From: Bacillota bacterium
GTDB taxonomy: Bacteria > Bacillota > Sulfobacillia > Sulfobacillales > Sulfobacillaceae
Length of the DNA: 64,000 nucleotides
Assembly (NCBI GenBank): GCA_021799435.1
Contig: JAJZAN010000004.1
Location: 24,603 to 88,602 of the forward strand
Direction: 5' to 3'
This document shows, piece by piece, positions 53,172 to 63,741 of the stretch (positions are counted from its first letter, which is position 1; the number at the start of each line of letters is the position of its first letter). The translations under genes were made by a program, and so were the position numbers. The notes under the pieces were generated by a model that saw nothing but the letters and a program-made list of their open reading frames with translations, did not search any database and was not told the DNA's origin.

Positions 53172-53860
53172 ATTTTTCCTTAACGGCGTTTCAATGGCCC
53201 CCGTTCTGGACGGGCCTTATCAGCATCGGCCTGGTATTGCTGTTTGGGCTCGCGGCAGCCCGTCGGGCTACCGCGAGTGTGCCGTCCGGTGCCCAGAATA
53301 TGATGGAAACAGCCATTGAGACCTTCCAAGACCTGGTCGGCCAAATGGCCCCCGAGGCATTGGCTCCCAATCTGTCTCTTCTCGCCCTGACGCTGTTCCT
53401 CATGCTCGTTGTGGCGAACATCTTGGGTTTGTTGCCGCTGCCGTGGTTCAACGGCGACTGGATTCATTCCCCAACCGCCTTTTTGAGCATCCCGGCAGGA
53501 CTTGCGGCCTGGATGTTCTTGCTCATCCAATGGGCCGGCATCAAGTACAAAGGGTTTGGAGGATGGGTTTACGGCTGGGTTTGGAAGCCGTTCCCGGTCA
53601 TCGGGTTGGTCATTAATGCTTTGGAACAGCTCGTGATGCCGGTGAGTTTGGCATTTCGGTTGTTCGGCAACATCTTGGCAGGCGAATTGGTTCTGCGCAT
53701 GACCACACACCTTCCGCATGGTATCGGGGGCGTCATCACGACCTTCGGAATTGGCACCTTGTGGCTGGTGTTTAGTTTTGTTATCTCCATGATTCAAGCG
53801 CTCATTTTCACCATCCTGACGGTGGCGTACATGAGCATTCAGGCAAACAAAGACCATTAG
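53168..53860 (+). CDS. atpB: ATP synthase subunit a
   Basis: Membrane half-channel subunit. The 230 residues form five or six helices. The essential arginine lies in MPVSLAFRLFGNILAGELVLRM, and FVISMIQALIFTILTVAYMSIQAN closes the chain. The ATG overlaps the atpI stop. Confidence 0.96.
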   Translation: MNFSLTAFQWPPFWTGLISIGLVLLFGLAAARRATASVPSGAQNMMETAIETFQDLVGQMAPEALAPNLSLLALTLFLMLVVANILGLLPLPWFNGDWIHSPTAFLSIPAGLAAWMFLLIQWAGIKYKGFGGWVYGWVWKPFPVIGLVINALEQLVMPVSLAFRLFGNILAGELVLRMTTHLPHGIGGVITTFGIGTLWLVFSFVISMIQALIFTILTVAYMSIQANKDH

Positions 53861-53888
53861 GGGAAGCAACAGAGGAGGAGTTTAAGAA

Positions 53889-54119
53889 GTGTTTACCGCG
53901 AAGGAAATTATGCTCTTCATTGGAGCGTTGGCTGCTGCAGGCGGTGCGATTGGTGCCGGTATCGGCAACGGGTTGGTTATGGGTCGGATGGTGGAAGGTG
54001 TTGGCCGTCAGCCTGAGGCGATTGGCCGTCTGTTGACGTGGGCTCTGGTCGGTGTGGCGTTGGTTGAGGCGTGGCCGGTTATTACCTTCGTGTTGTTCGT
54101 GTTTACCAAGATCGGCTAG
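53889..54119 (+). CDS. atpE: ATP synthase subunit c
   Basis: A 76-residue hairpin of two helices joined by [12 protein letters not shown]. The ion-carrying carboxylate is E60 ([13 protein letters not shown]). The residues around it lack the Gln/Ser/Tyr sodium set, so proton coupling is expected. GTG start after GAGGAGTTTAAGAA. Residues ~19-31 contain the glycine-rich [12 protein letters not shown]. Confidence 0.96.
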   Translation: MFTAKEIMLFIGALAAAGGAIGAGIGNGLVMGRMVEGVGRQPEAIGRLLTWALVGVALVEAWPVITFVLFVFTKIG

Positions 54120-54150
54120 CTTGTAGACGTTTCAGGGAAGGAGCATTGAC

Positions 54151-54645
54151 GTGTCCAGCACTTCACTTACGGCCCCTAATCTGATAGCGGCGGTGCTGCA
54201 GTTCCTTTTACTGCTGTTCCTGCTCCGCGCTTTCGTATACAAGCCGATTCTGGCCGCCATGCAAAAGCGTCGCGACACCATTGCCAAACAGATTCACGAT
54301 GCCGACGGTTTGCGCAGCGAGGCTGACAAGCTTCGCCATGAAGCGCAGGAACTTGTCAATCAGGCTCGGGATGAGGCCAAACAAATTTTGGCTAATGCCC
54401 GGCGCGAGAGCGACGAGCAGGCCAAGAAGATTGTAGAGCAAGCGCAGAAGGAAGCCAGTTATCGGCAGAAGGCTGCCATTGACGAAATTGAACATGAGCG
54501 CGATCAGGCGCTAGCCTCCATTCGGAGTCAAGTTGCGGATCTGGTGGTATTCGCAGCCGGCAAGGTGATTGAGCGCAACCTCAACGCCGAGGACCAGGCC
54601 CGCTACGTTGATGAGGTGTTGAAAGACGTGGGGCAACTGCAATGA
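54151..54645 (+). CDS. atpF: ATP synthase subunit b
   Basis: Peripheral stalk: one N-terminal membrane helix (LIAAVLQFLLLLFLLRAFVYKPI) followed by a long charged coiled coil, 164 residues. GTG start with GGAAGGAG upstream. atpH begins within its last codon (ATGA overlap). Confidence 0.93.
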   Translation: MSSTSLTAPNLIAAVLQFLLLLFLLRAFVYKPILAAMQKRRDTIAKQIHDADGLRSEADKLRHEAQELVNQARDEAKQILANARRESDEQAKKIVEQAQKEASYRQKAAIDEIEHERDQALASIRSQVADLVVFAAGKVIERNLNAEDQARYVDEVLKDVGQLQ

Positions 54646-55205
54646 AGAATGAAGTGACAGCCCAGCCATACGCACGGGCGCTGTTCAGCTTGGCCTCGGA
54701 ACAGCACAAAGAGGAACTCTTAGCTCAAGAGCTCGGCCGCGTGCTGACCACATGGGATGGGGATGCCGCATTTCGGCAATTTATCCGCCGCCCTGAGGTG
54801 TCCAAGAGCGCCAAGCGGGAAACCGTTAAAAAGGTGTTTCAAGGAATCGATCACATCACGGAGCATTTTTTGCATGTGGTGATTGACAAGAATCGGGAAG
54901 AGATACTGTCCACCATTTACGAAGAATACCGGAACCTCTGGGATGCGAGTCGCGGGATTATGCACGCCGAGGTGACCAGCGCCCAGGACCTCAGCGATGA
55001 GCAGCAAGAATCGTTGGCTGCCGCACTGGGACGTGCCACGGGACACACCGTGAAAATCGCCGTCAAGCGCGACCCGGCTTTGATGGCGGGACTGGTGGTG
55101 CGGATGGGCGATCGCGTGCTGGACGGAAGTTTGGCACGCCGGTTGGCAATTTTGGGCGACAAGCTGCGCAGTGGGGACGGGGGAGGTAGTGTCGTTGAGC
55201 ATTAG
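54642..55205 (+). CDS. atpH: ATP synthase subunit delta
   Basis: Links the peripheral stalk to F1. The 187 residues show [21 protein letters not shown] at the start, [33 protein letters not shown] in the middle, and [21 protein letters not shown] at the end, all typical. The tail after LRSG is a little longer than in relatives. It overlaps the atpA start. Confidence 0.93.
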   Translation: MKNEVTAQPYARALFSLASEQHKEELLAQELGRVLTTWDGDAAFRQFIRRPEVSKSAKRETVKKVFQGIDHITEHFLHVVIDKNREEILSTIYEEYRNLWDASRGIMHAEVTSAQDLSDEQQESLAAALGRATGHTVKIAVKRDPALMAGLVVRMGDRVLDGSLARRLAILGDKLRSGDGGGSVVEH

Positions 55206-56703
55206 ACCTGACGAAATCAGTGCGATTTTGAAAGAAGAAATCGAGAAGTATGGCGTCGCCACAGAGCTCTCCGAAGCCGGAGTGGTGTTGAGCGTGGGTG
55301 ACGGTATTTCCCGCATATACGGTTTGAACGATTGTATGGCGGGAGAGCTTTTGGAGTTTGACAACGGTGTCTTCGGCATGGCCTTGAACTTGGAGCAAGA
55401 CAATGTCGGCTGCGTGATCTTGGGCGAAGACCGCGGCATCAAGGAAGGCGACCGGGTGCGCCGCACGGGCCGCGTGGTGGAGGTGCCTGCAGGCGAGGCC
55501 TTGATCGGCCGCGTAGTAAGCGCTCTGGGTACGCCGATTGACGGCAAGGGTCCCATTGACACGAGCATTCGCCGCGCTGTCGAGTACCCCGCGCCCGGCA
55601 TCATCGACCGCCAACCGGTCGACACCCCGATTCAAACGGGTTTGAAGGCCGTGGACGCCATGATTCCGATTGGCCGGGGACAGCGCGAGCTCATTATCGG
55701 AGACCGTTCTACAGGGAAGACGGCGCTGGCGATCGACACGATTTTGAACCAGCGCGACCAGAACGTGATTTGCATCTACGTCGGCATTGGCCAGAAGGAA
55801 TCGACCATCGCCGGAATCGTCCGCACCTTGGAAGAGAATGGCGCCATGGCCTATAGCATCGTGGTGTCGTCCTCGGCGGCGGAGCCGGCCCCTTTGCAGT
55901 ACCTGGCTCCATACGCCGGATGTGCCATGGGCGAAGAGTTCCGGGACAACGGCAAGGACGTGCTGGTGGTCTACGACGACCTTTCCAAGCATGCGGTGGC
56001 CTACCGCGCTATGTCTCTCTTGCTGCGTCGGCCGCCGGGCCGTGAAGCTTACCCGGGTGATGTGTTCTACCTTCACTCACGTCTGTTGGAGCGAGCAGCC
56101 CGCTTGAGCGAGGAAAAGGGCGGCGGAAGCCTTACAGCGCTTCCCATCATCGAAACCTTGGCGGGCGACATTGGCGCCTACATTCCGACCAACGTGATTT
56201 CCATTACCGACGGCCAGATCTTCCTGGAGACTGACTTGTTCTTCTCGGGTGTCCGGCCGGCTGTCAACGTCGGGTTGTCCGTCTCGCGTGTGGGTGGAGC
56301 GGCGCAAATTAAGGCGATGCGGCAGGTAGCAGGCGGTATGCGCTTGGACTTGGCGCAGTACCGGGAATTGGCAGCTTTTTCGCAGTTCGGCTCAGACCTA
56401 GACAAAGCGACACAGGCTCGGTTGGGCCGCGGTGCCCGCACTGTGGAGTTATTGAAACAGCCTCAGTACCAGCCCATGCCGGTTGAGGAGCAAGTGGCGG
56501 TCATTTTTGCCGTTACCAAGGGGTTTGTAGACGACATCCCGGTCGAGAACGTGCGCGACTTCGAGCGTGGGCTAATCCGCTATCTGAAGGAGCAGAAGCC
56601 TCAGATTCTGGAAGCCATTAAGAAAGACAAGGCCATGTCGGATGACACCACGCGCGAGTTGACCGCAGCGATTGAGGACTACAAGAAGACGGCGGTGTTT
56701 TAA
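55195..56703 (+). CDS. atpA: ATP synthase subunit alpha
   Basis: Non-catalytic nucleotide-binding subunit, 502 residues (the same as in Bacillus). Walker [14 protein letters not shown] and the family signature [14 protein letters not shown] are present. TTG at 55195 is chosen: GGGGGAGG lies 8 nt upstream and the product then begins [19 protein letters not shown] like other AtpA. A GTG at 55189 is too close to that site. It overlaps the end of atpH by 11 nt. Confidence 0.97.
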   Translation: MSIRPDEISAILKEEIEKYGVATELSEAGVVLSVGDGISRIYGLNDCMAGELLEFDNGVFGMALNLEQDNVGCVILGEDRGIKEGDRVRRTGRVVEVPAGEALIGRVVSALGTPIDGKGPIDTSIRRAVEYPAPGIIDRQPVDTPIQTGLKAVDAMIPIGRGQRELIIGDRSTGKTALAIDTILNQRDQNVICIYVGIGQKESTIAGIVRTLEENGAMAYSIVVSSSAAEPAPLQYLAPYAGCAMGEEFRDNGKDVLVVYDDLSKHAVAYRAMSLLLRRPPGREAYPGDVFYLHSRLLERAARLSEEKGGGSLTALPIIETLAGDIGAYIPTNVISITDGQIFLETDLFFSGVRPAVNVGLSVSRVGGAAQIKAMRQVAGGMRLDLAQYRELAAFSQFGSDLDKATQARLGRGARTVELLKQPQYQPMPVEEQVAVIFAVTKGFVDDIPVENVRDFERGLIRYLKEQKPQILEAIKKDKAMSDDTTRELTAAIEDYKKTAVF

Positions 56704-59015
<2,312 letters not shown>

Positions 59016-59026
59016 GGGGGGATATT

Positions 59027-59470
59027 GTGGCGACTAACTATCGGCTTCGCGTGGTGACTCCGGAACGGGTGGTGTTGGATCAGGAAACGCCTGAGATTAT
59101 TGTCCGCACCACCGAGGGAGAGATTGGCATTTTGGCGCATCACTTGCAAATCATCAGCCCCTTGGTGCCGCACATTATGACGGTGTATCACCCGGACGGC
59201 AAGATCGAGCAGGTTGCCATAGGCGGAGGATTTATTGAGGTGCAGGCCAACGGCGTGACAATTCTAGCCGACTCTGCCGAAACCGCGGACATGGTGGATG
59301 TGGCCAGAGCGGAGAGAGCCCGGCAGCGGGCCGTGGAGCGCCTCAATACGGGCGCTTCCAAGGAGAGTGTGGACCTGGCCCGCGCCAAGCGATCGCTGGT
59401 ACGGGCGGAGAACCGCCTCCGGCTGGCAGGCCGGGATTTGCAGAGCATGAGCGCGTCAGCGGCTCACTAA
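59027..59470 (+). CDS. atpC: ATP synthase subunit epsilon
   Basis: F1 rotor regulatory subunit, 147 residues: N-terminal beta-sandwich (YRLRVVTPERVVLDQETPEIIVRTTEGEIGILAHH) and a C-terminal helical hairpin (VDVARAERARQRAVERL ... DLARAKRSLVRAENRLRLAG). It ends the atp operon, followed by a strong terminator. Confidence 0.95.
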   Translation: MATNYRLRVVTPERVVLDQETPEIIVRTTEGEIGILAHHLQIISPLVPHIMTVYHPDGKIEQVAIGGGFIEVQANGVTILADSAETADMVDVARAERARQRAVERLNTGASKESVDLARAKRSLVRAENRLRLAGRDLQSMSASAAH

Positions 59471-59489
59471 TACAGCAGGGCTGAACCAC

Positions 59490-59519
59490 AGGGCTGTCCC
59501 ATATGGGACGGCCCTTTTT
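59490..59519 (+). terminator. Terminator of the atp operon
   Basis: AGGGCTGTCCC/GGGACGGCCCT, 11 pairs with one G-T, around loop ATAT, then a T run, 20 nt after the atpC stop. Confidence 0.88.
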
Positions 59520-59614
59520 CATTTCGCATGGATGGGTACGCGTATGAAACTCCTCTTATCGTGGAACAATTTGGTAGCAAACATTGCATGGAATTGCCAT
59601 GAAGGAGGAAAATC

Positions 59615-60310
59615 ATGCGCAGCTTCTGGTGGATTGTGGGCTTGGGTGCGTTGGTATGGGTCGGTGCTCATGTTCGCGCGGCAACGGTTGATCCCTTAAT
59701 GACCGCGTTTCACGCAACGGGCGCCACGGCTTCGGGCTACAGCGTCAATGACTGGGTCGAAGTGCATCAAGACAAGAGTCTCAGCCAATTGGCGCAAACC
59801 GCCGCGACATCTCTGCATCTTAACGGCACGCCCATTGTGACCAAAACAGCATCCTATGAAAAGGTTTCGGAAAGCGAAACAATCCAAGCAGTGACAACCC
59901 GGGTGATTGCGGAGCGGCTAAACATGGGCACCACCTTCGTGGTCATCGACCGCACCTCCAGCCAGGGCTTCGCAGGCTTGAAAGCGACTGAAGCGTTGTT
60001 TCAGGCGGCGCTGCAACAGGATGGTCTGGTACACGCCGATGTCAATTTAGAGGGGGTCATCCCTGGGAGAATTTCGAAATCCCGCCAGCAACAGCTAATC
60101 ACGGCGGCCTTATCTGCCATCGGGGCATCGCAGGTCAATGGTGTGCGGGCTCCCGGCTATATTTCGGATGCGGGCCAAAGCGCTCTAATTAACCGCTCCG
60201 ATAGTCTGCAAGGGCACGCCGTCAACATTCAGGTGGCAGCCAGTTACAATACGTATTTGCACAAAACCCAAGTTTACGTAGGTTCGCCGCTTATTACCGT
60301 GACCTATTAG
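59615..60310 (+). CDS. ywmB: YwmB-like secreted protein
   Basis: A 231-residue protein with a signal peptide (MRSFWWIVGLGALVWVGAHVRAA). Its mature part resembles the YwmB family: sequences like NDWVEVHQDKSLSQLAQTAATSL and RVIAERLNMGTTFVVIDRTS, with a fold related to TATA-binding protein. In Bacillus ywmB lies between atpC and murAA, as here. Function is unknown; a link to envelope or sporulation is inferred from synteny. GAAGGAGG precedes the ATG. Confidence 0.75.
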   Translation: MRSFWWIVGLGALVWVGAHVRAATVDPLMTAFHATGATASGYSVNDWVEVHQDKSLSQLAQTAATSLHLNGTPIVTKTASYEKVSESETIQAVTTRVIAERLNMGTTFVVIDRTSSQGFAGLKATEALFQAALQQDGLVHADVNLEGVIPGRISKSRQQQLITAALSAIGASQVNGVRAPGYISDAGQSALINRSDSLQGHAVNIQVAASYNTYLHKTQVYVGSPLITVTY

Positions 60311-60388
60311 TTTGAACTGGAATTATTTGGGCAAACTGCAAATAGCCCCCAACTGGGGTAATTTGAGCAGAGGAAGCGGGAATATAGC

Positions 60389-60964
60389 ATGGCAAATCGT
60401 CGAACAACCTTGATGGGGATTGCGGCAGGAATCCTGGTTGTCGGTGGCGCTGCAACGATGGTGTTGACCCACCGCAACTCCGCAGTAAGCCCCGTGACAA
60501 CCACGCCGGCCACTACACCCCAAAGCAACGGCACTTCCCCTGCGGCCGGTGGTCCTACATCCGCACCGCTCAAGATGCCCGTCTCGGGCAAGGTCGCGAG
60601 CGCGTTCGGCTGGCAATATTCGGGCGCGTTGAATGAGTGGTACTACAACCCCGGGATCACCATCGAAGCCGCAAAGGGGCAGCCGGTGCAGGCTGCTTGG
60701 TCCGGCACCGTTACCCAGGTGACACACGAACCTCATATGGGTCTCACCGTCACCGTCACCGACGGCGATAGTTTCAGTACCGTATACGGCCACTTGGGAC
60801 AGGTTAGCGTCAAGGCCGGAGAGACCCTTCGGCAGGGTCAAGTGGTAGGGACAGTTGGCGGAGCCAGTTTGTACAGTCGGGATGCTGGTGCCCACGTAGA
60901 CTTCCAGGTTTATCATGGAGCGACAGCCACCAATCCGATGAACTACCTCCACCCCTCGTCTTAA
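60389..60964 (+). CDS. spoIIQ: SpoIIQ-like M23 (LytM-fold) protein, catalytically degenerate
   Basis: A 191-residue membrane-anchored protein (helix ~8-27), a Thr/Pro/Ser linker and an LytM domain from ~62. The zinc residues of active M23 peptidases are replaced: the first His and Asp by N87 and T91 (NPGIT), and the second ligand of the H-x-H pair by D171 (HVD). STVYGHLGQVSVKAGETLRQGQVVGTVGG keeps the fold. In Bacillus SpoIIQ is also inactive and pairs with SpoIIIAH across the forespore. Its place before spoIIID supports the call. AGAGGAAG precedes the ATG. Confidence 0.78.
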   Translation: MANRRTTLMGIAAGILVVGGAATMVLTHRNSAVSPVTTTPATTPQSNGTSPAAGGPTSAPLKMPVSGKVASAFGWQYSGALNEWYYNPGITIEAAKGQPVQAAWSGTVTQVTHEPHMGLTVTVTDGDSFSTVYGHLGQVSVKAGETLRQGQVVGTVGGASLYSRDAGAHVDFQVYHGATATNPMNYLHPSS

Positions 60965-60983
60965 CCCGTCTCGCAGCCAAGTT

Positions 60984-61018
60984 ATGCCAGGGCCTGTGCC
61001 CTGGCATTTATTTTTTTT
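60984..61018 (+). terminator. Terminator after the spoIIQ-like gene
   Basis: A perfect 10-bp stem ATGCCAGGGC/GCCCTGGCAT with loop CTGT, followed by TTATTTTTTTT. Confidence 0.9.
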
Positions 61019-61031
61019 GCGGCCATATACT
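61003..61031 (+). promoter_or_regulatory. Possible sigma-E promoter of spoIIID
   Basis: GGCATTTA (61003-61010), 13 bp, then CATATACT (61024-61031). These resemble the sigma-E elements, and spoIIID is a sigma-E gene in Bacillus. The -35 overlaps the preceding terminator. Confidence 0.4.
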
Positions 61032-61066
61032 CTAGCAGACGACGGGGGGAGAAAGGGGCCGGAGAG

Positions 61067-61324
61067 GTGAAGGACCACATCTGGCAACGTGTAATGGATA
61101 TTGGCAACTATATTCTGAAGAGTGGTGCAACGGTGCGGGACACGGCCAAAGTGTTCGGCGTGTCGAAGAGCACGGTTCACAAAGATGTCACGGAACGCCT
61201 GCCCAAAGTCAATGCGCACCTGGCCAACGAGGTCAAGAAAGTCTTAGAGGTCAACAAGGCAGAGCGTCATCTCAGAGGTGGCGAGGCCACGCGTCAGAAA
61301 TTCCGCACCCAGCACCCAGTGTAG
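61067..61324 (+). CDS. spoIIID: Sporulation transcription factor SpoIIID
   Basis: Mother-cell DNA-binding regulator of sporulation. The 85 residues contain YILKSGATVRDTAKVFGVSKSTVHKDVTERLPKVNAHLANEVKKVLEVNKAERHLRGGEATRQKF, with a helix-turn-helix and basic C-terminal tail as in Bacillus SpoIIID. GTG start with GGAGAGGT before it. mbl, next in Bacillus, is absent; metK follows. Confidence 0.95.
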   Translation: MKDHIWQRVMDIGNYILKSGATVRDTAKVFGVSKSTVHKDVTERLPKVNAHLANEVKKVLEVNKAERHLRGGEATRQKFRTQHPV

Positions 61325-61461
61325 TACCCGCGTAAGCAATCTGCCCGACCTACGCCGGGGGCGAACGTCGGCCCCCGGCTCGCCATCCGCCGCAAGGGCG
61401 GCTTTTCTGTGTTTGACACACCCTGACAGGTCGCATATAATTGCTTCGACAATTTCAAGAT

Positions 61462-61603
61462 ATTCTCTTATCAAGAGCGGCGGAGGGACAGGCCCGATGA
61501 AGCCCGGCAACCAGGTTCGACCCGGTGCCAATCCCGACCGGCATGCCGGACGGATGAGAGAATGAAGGGCTAGCCTCTTCTCTCACACAGAAGAGGATTT
61601 TTT
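61462..61603 (+). promoter_or_regulatory. SAM-I (S-box) riboswitch with terminator controlling metK
   Basis: The aptamer runs 61462-61563 and shows the class hallmarks: CTTATCAAGAG, GGAGGGAC, GATGAAGCCCGGCAACC, GGTGCCAATCC and GGATGAGAGA. P1 pairs 61462-61468 with 61557-61563. The terminator CCTCTTCT/AGAAGAGG (61574-61581/61589-61596) is followed by ATTTTTTATT. TGAGAGAA (61555-61562) can pair perfectly with TTCTCTCA (61578-61585) to form the antiterminator. SAM binding should therefore stabilise P1 and stop transcription of metK. Confidence 0.95.
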
Positions 61604-61619
61604 ATTGGGAGGCTAACAA

Positions 61620-62816
61620 TTGGGGCGGAATTATTTGTTCACATCGGAGTCGGTAACTGAGGGGCATCCCGACAAGGTCGCGGACCAAATCTCCGACGCG
61701 ATTCTGGACAACATTTTAGAGAACGATCGATCGGCTCGCGTCGCCGCCGAAACGGTGGTCACGACGGGACTGGCGCTGGTGGTTGGGGAGATATCGACCA
61801 GCTGTTACGTAGACATTCCCAAAGTGGTACGGGACACCATTCGCTCGATTGGATACACACGGGCCAAGATGGGCTTCGATGCCGACACCGTGGCGGTGCT
61901 GACCTCCATTGATGAGCAGTCTCCGGACATTGCTCAAGGGGTGAACCAGGCATTGGAAGCCCGAGCGGGCGGGCAGGATGCCCGCGAGCGTATTGGTGCG
62001 GGGGACCAGGGCATGGTCTTCGGGTATGCGTGTCGCGAGACGCCGGAATTAATGCCGCTTCCCATCTCCTTGGCACACCGTTTGTCGCGCCGGCTGGCGG
62101 AAGTCCGGCGGGATGAGACCTTGCCCTTTTTGTGGCCGGACGGCAAGACCCAGGTGACCATCCGTTATGAGGACGACAAGCCCGTGGCGCTGGACACGGT
62201 GCTCGTGTCGGCGCAGCACAACCCCGACGTCACCACAGAAGAGCTTCGCGACGGCATCGTGGATACGGTCCTGGTGCCAGTACTCGGGGAGCGGTGGCTC
62301 ACCAAAGAGACGCGGATTCTCGTGAACCCGACGGGGCGCTTCGTTGTTGGCGGCCCGCACGGGGACTCGGGTCTTACGGGTCGGAAGATTATTGTGGACA
62401 CGTATGGCGGTTACGCGCGTCATGGCGGCGGCGCCTTTTCCGGGAAAGACCCCACCAAGGTAGACCGCTCGGCCTCGTACGCTGCGCGGTGGGTGGCCAA
62501 GAATTTGGTCGCCAGCGGGCTGGCGGACCGGGCGGAGGTGCAGATCGCCTACGCCATCGGCGTCGCTCGTCCAATCTCCGTCATGGTGGACTCTTTTGGG
62601 ACCGGAAAATTGCCCGACGACAAGTTGGCCGAATTGGTTCGCGAGGTGTTCGACCTGCGCCCGCTGGCCATTATTGAGGAGCTGGATCTGCTCCGGCCCA
62701 TCTATCGCGCGACGGCAGCTTATGGGCATTTCGGCCGGACTGACATCGACCTGCCGTGGGAACAGACCAACCGCGTCGAGGCTTTGCGGGACCGCGCCCA
62801 TTTGAGCCAGCGTTAG
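61620..62816 (+). CDS. metK: S-adenosylmethionine synthetase
   Basis: Makes SAM from methionine and ATP. The 398 residues have [36 protein letters not shown], the P-loop-like [21 protein letters not shown] and [22 protein letters not shown] start at 61620 with GGGAGG upstream. It is preceded by a SAM-I riboswitch, giving feedback control of SAM production, which the many methyltransferases here consume. Confidence 0.97.
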   Translation: MGRNYLFTSESVTEGHPDKVADQISDAILDNILENDRSARVAAETVVTTGLALVVGEISTSCYVDIPKVVRDTIRSIGYTRAKMGFDADTVAVLTSIDEQSPDIAQGVNQALEARAGGQDARERIGAGDQGMVFGYACRETPELMPLPISLAHRLSRRLAEVRRDETLPFLWPDGKTQVTIRYEDDKPVALDTVLVSAQHNPDVTTEELRDGIVDTVLVPVLGERWLTKETRILVNPTGRFVVGGPHGDSGLTGRKIIVDTYGGYARHGGGAFSGKDPTKVDRSASYAARWVAKNLVASGLADRAEVQIAYAIGVARPISVMVDSFGTGKLPDDKLAELVREVFDLRPLAIIEELDLLRPIYRATAAYGHFGRTDIDLPWEQTNRVEALRDRAHLSQR

Positions 62817-62875
62817 GTCCCTCTTAGGCATGTTCTCGCATACCCTGCGTATATATCGGACAGGGGGCGAGAACG

Positions 62876-63325
62876 TTGACGTGGTGGGGCGCGCTGGGAT
62901 TGGCACTGTCACTGTACGGCGTGGTGGTACTGCTGGAGTGGCTGTACGATCAAATCTTGGGCAGCCACTCGCATGAGATGCCGGCGGTCAGCGTGGTGCT
63001 GCGGGTGATGAATCAGGAGGGGTGGCTGGAACGTGCGGTGCGCGATTTGGAGTCTATCTTCGCGCGGCGCTCTTGGCAGAATCGTCCTTTTGAAGTGGTA
63101 TTAGCTGATTCCGGATCCAGCGACCGAACGCGTGATATTTTGGAGCGATTGGTTTTTCACCAATCATACTTTCGGGTGGCGGAGGGCGCGGCAAGCGTTG
63201 ACGATCTAATCTCCGAATGCCGTTACCCCGTGGTCATCTGGTGTGATTTAACAGATGCTGCCACAGCAGGACGAGCTTTCGGCGCTCTGACGCGGGTCTT
63301 GGCGGGTGGGCGGACGCTCGAATGA
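62876..63325 (+). CDS. Membrane-anchored glycosyltransferase-like short protein
   Basis: A 149-residue protein with one N-terminal helix (WWGALGLALSLYGVVVLLEWLYDQ), then a region like the start of family-2 glycosyltransferases (PAVSVVLRVMNQEGWLERAVRDL, FEVVLADSGSSDRTRDILERL). The later catalytic half (D-x-D and beyond) is missing, so this could be a degenerate or a stand-alone nucleotide-binding form. TTG at 62876 is preceded by GGGGGCGAG. It has no neighbours of similar function. Confidence 0.6.
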   Translation: MTWWGALGLALSLYGVVVLLEWLYDQILGSHSHEMPAVSVVLRVMNQEGWLERAVRDLESIFARRSWQNRPFEVVLADSGSSDRTRDILERLVFHQSYFRVAEGAASVDDLISECRYPVVIWCDLTDAATAGRAFGALTRVLAGGRTLE

Positions 63326-63371
63326 ACTGCTCCCTAGAAGAAGGAAATTGGTGCTATTGTCACGAAAATTA

Positions 63372-63402
63372 GACTACGCCTTGGTGCGTGGTCGTTTTTT
63401 TT
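63372..63402 (+). terminator. Terminator
   Basis: GACTACGC/GCGTGGTC, 8 pairs with one T-G, and loop CTTGGT, then a G and eight T, 46 nt after the glycosyltransferase-like gene. Confidence 0.8.
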
Positions 63403-63741
63403 GACGGATGGGGAAAGTGCCCCAAATTTGGGCAGGCAGCACCCGATTCGGGGAAGTTCGCAAATTTGATTCCTGTGTCGAAAATTCATGGGCGATAATT
63501 TTTAACGTGGGCGGGATTTTGACAAAAATCTCCAGAGAATGGATTCTCGATTGAGATTCTTCTATCCCCAGGAAAAGTGTTGTAATAGCTTTTATCAACA
63601 GACTTATCCCCACTATCCCCAGGTGAGAATGGCTGTTAATCTGTGGAATTCTGGCCGAGCTTGCAGAGCCGGGGGTGGGAAAAGTCAAGTTTCCGCATAA
63701 AATTTGTCGAATAAAAACTGGTCATTTAAAGGGGAATGGAC
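63403..63741. other. AT-rich non-coding region with TATCCCCA repeats
   Basis: No gene with a ribosome site or family motif. TATCCCCA occurs at 63563, 63605 and 63614, and TTATCAACA at 63592, the last one mismatch from a DnaA box. AT-rich tracts surround them. It should also contain the promoter of the MFS gene at 63742. Confidence 0.5.

Noticed and set aside
53889..54119. Sodium-driven ATP synthase
   Set aside because: Residues around E60 (VEAWP) lack the sodium ligand set (Gln in helix 1, Ser/Thr and Tyr after the Glu).
63563..63621. CRISPR array
   Set aside because: Repeats are 8 nt, irregularly spaced and without spacers or cas genes.
63550..63740. Chromosomal replication origin
   Set aside because: No dnaA, dnaN, rnpA or rpmH nearby, and the boxes are imperfect; kept only as a repeat cluster.
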